Shown piece after piece: positions 63,288-64,000 of a stretch of 64,000 nt of DNA. Below the pieces are notes generated by a model. That model was not told where the DNA came from, did not search any database, and saw nothing but the letters and a program-made list of their open reading frames with translations. Both the position numbers and the translations under genes were made by a program. The stretch's first letter is position 1. Every line of letters starts with the position of its first letter. This stretch comes from a virus: positions 1-64,000 of IMG/VR virus record IMGVR_UViG_3300038696_000205; one strand, written 5' to 3'.

Positions 63288-63955
63288 TCTTTTTCCTTAA
63301 ATTTTTTATCTAATTTATTCTTGACTTCTTCCCAAGTGTAAAACCACTTCATCTTACCCTGTGCTATACCCACCAATAGCTTGAATAACTCTTCTCCGTG
63401 CATTACATCGTGCTTATCACTATGTATGAACTTGCCATCCACTATTTCATCAATACCCACTTTAAAGTCCTTAAAATAGCTATAGTACGTATATTTGAAA
63501 GGAATCTCTAGGTAAAATCTTAACCTCCATAATTTACCCAATGGTTTTAGGTCTTGATATCTTACACCTTTATTATCACTTAAATAGTTATTTTTAAATA
63601 ATAACTTCTTATCGTCTAGCTTTGGGGTGTAATCACTATTTAATTTCACCCATATTTTACTTTTACCATCGGTATAGAAATTTGATATTAAATCTTTTGG
63701 AATGTACGTCATATTAAGTTCGGGGTCAGTAGATGCTATAACCTTACCTAAATTTTTAACAGTACCTAATGTACTATTAGCGAACGATACATCGAATTTA
63801 TCCTCTATTAAATGAATACTAGATGATTCGCCATTAACGATATAGTCACCGATTTTTACGGCACGTTTTATAACAATATACAAATCATGTCTATCCACGG
63901 TATGATTTTGTATTCGATTTGTTCTTATTCTAACTATTCTAGCTTTTTTATACAT
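63284..63955 (-). CDS. Hypothetical protein, 223 aa
   Basis: Basic start (MYKKARIVRIRTNRIQNHTV). The middle is beta-rich and the end helical with Trp (MKWFYTWEEVKNKLDKKFKE). Family not recognised. The right edge of the window lies 45 bases upstream and shows no full promoter (TATCTTGG at about 63976). Confidence 0.55.
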   Translation of the reverse strand: MYKKARIVRIRTNRIQNHTVDRHDLYIVIKRAVKIGDYIVNGESSSIHLIEDKFDVSFANSTLGTVKNLGKVIASTDPELNMTYIPKDLISNFYTDGKSKIWVKLNSDYTPKLDDKKLLFKNNYLSDNKGVRYQDLKPLGKLWRLRFYLEIPFKYTYYSYFKDFKVGIDEIVDGKFIHSDKHDVMHGEELFKLLVGIAQGKMKWFYTWEEVKNKLDKKFKEKD

Positions 63956-64000
63956 TTTTTATTTTTAGATTGTACCAAGATAGCTATGTGGTAATGAACC

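Overview
The window reads as part of a large, AT-rich, tailed bacteriophage genome infecting a Bacteroidota (Flavobacterium-like) host. Supporting signs are gene-dense packing of short ORFs, tail-fibre genes, phage thymidylate synthase, HNH and homing endonucleases, several families seen mainly in phages, and promoters of Bacteroidota type (a TTTG -33 box and TAnnTTTG -7 box) with no Shine-Dalgarno motifs. No tRNA, CRISPR array or IS element was recognised.

Layout. (1) 1-11,190, minus strand: late-type genes. Two acidic virion-associated proteins, a DUF285-repeat adhesin, tail-fibre proteins with a remnant of a duplicated short gene, then thyA, which carries a LAGLIDADG intein exactly at its catalytic cysteine, and a KTSC-domain protein. 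(2) 11,250-18,220, plus strand: a single ClpC-type AAA+ unfoldase encoded in three pieces. Two homologous split inteins, one in each Walker A motif, break the gene, and a free-standing Vsr/EDxHD-like endonuclease gene lies in each gap. (3) 18,230-33,570, mixed strands: GNAT-DUF5661 fusion, YkuK-like RNase H fold protein, leucine-rich repeat protein, thioredoxin, PcfJ-like protein, RNase HI, metallopeptidase, PD-(D/E)XK-like and HNH nucleases, HAD phosphatase, then a tandem series of small genes sharing a C-terminal IFNRTK-like tail. (4) 33,570-64,000, almost entirely minus strand: about 70 small genes, most behind their own near-identical promoter (TTTGGTAG-N16-TATCTTTG). These include DUF932, GP88, DUF3307, SprT-like, HNH and DUF1281-like proteins and two paralogous 20-residue repeat proteins.

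The right arm also holds several apparently non-coding transcripts: six copies of one small RNA family, each with its own promoter; two or three other structured RNA candidates; an 800-base gene-free region rich in palindromes (possible origin); and a pseudoknot-like 5' leader. Many promoters overlap an intrinsic terminator, so that the spacer doubles as the U-tract.

Several ORFs are broken by single frameshifts or stops (28,929; 30,349; 32,590; 32,916; 36,279; 38,610; 46,573). They may be decay, recoding or sequence error; the sequence alone cannot decide. Start sites were moved inside several longer ORFs where the promoter or the upstream gene demanded it.
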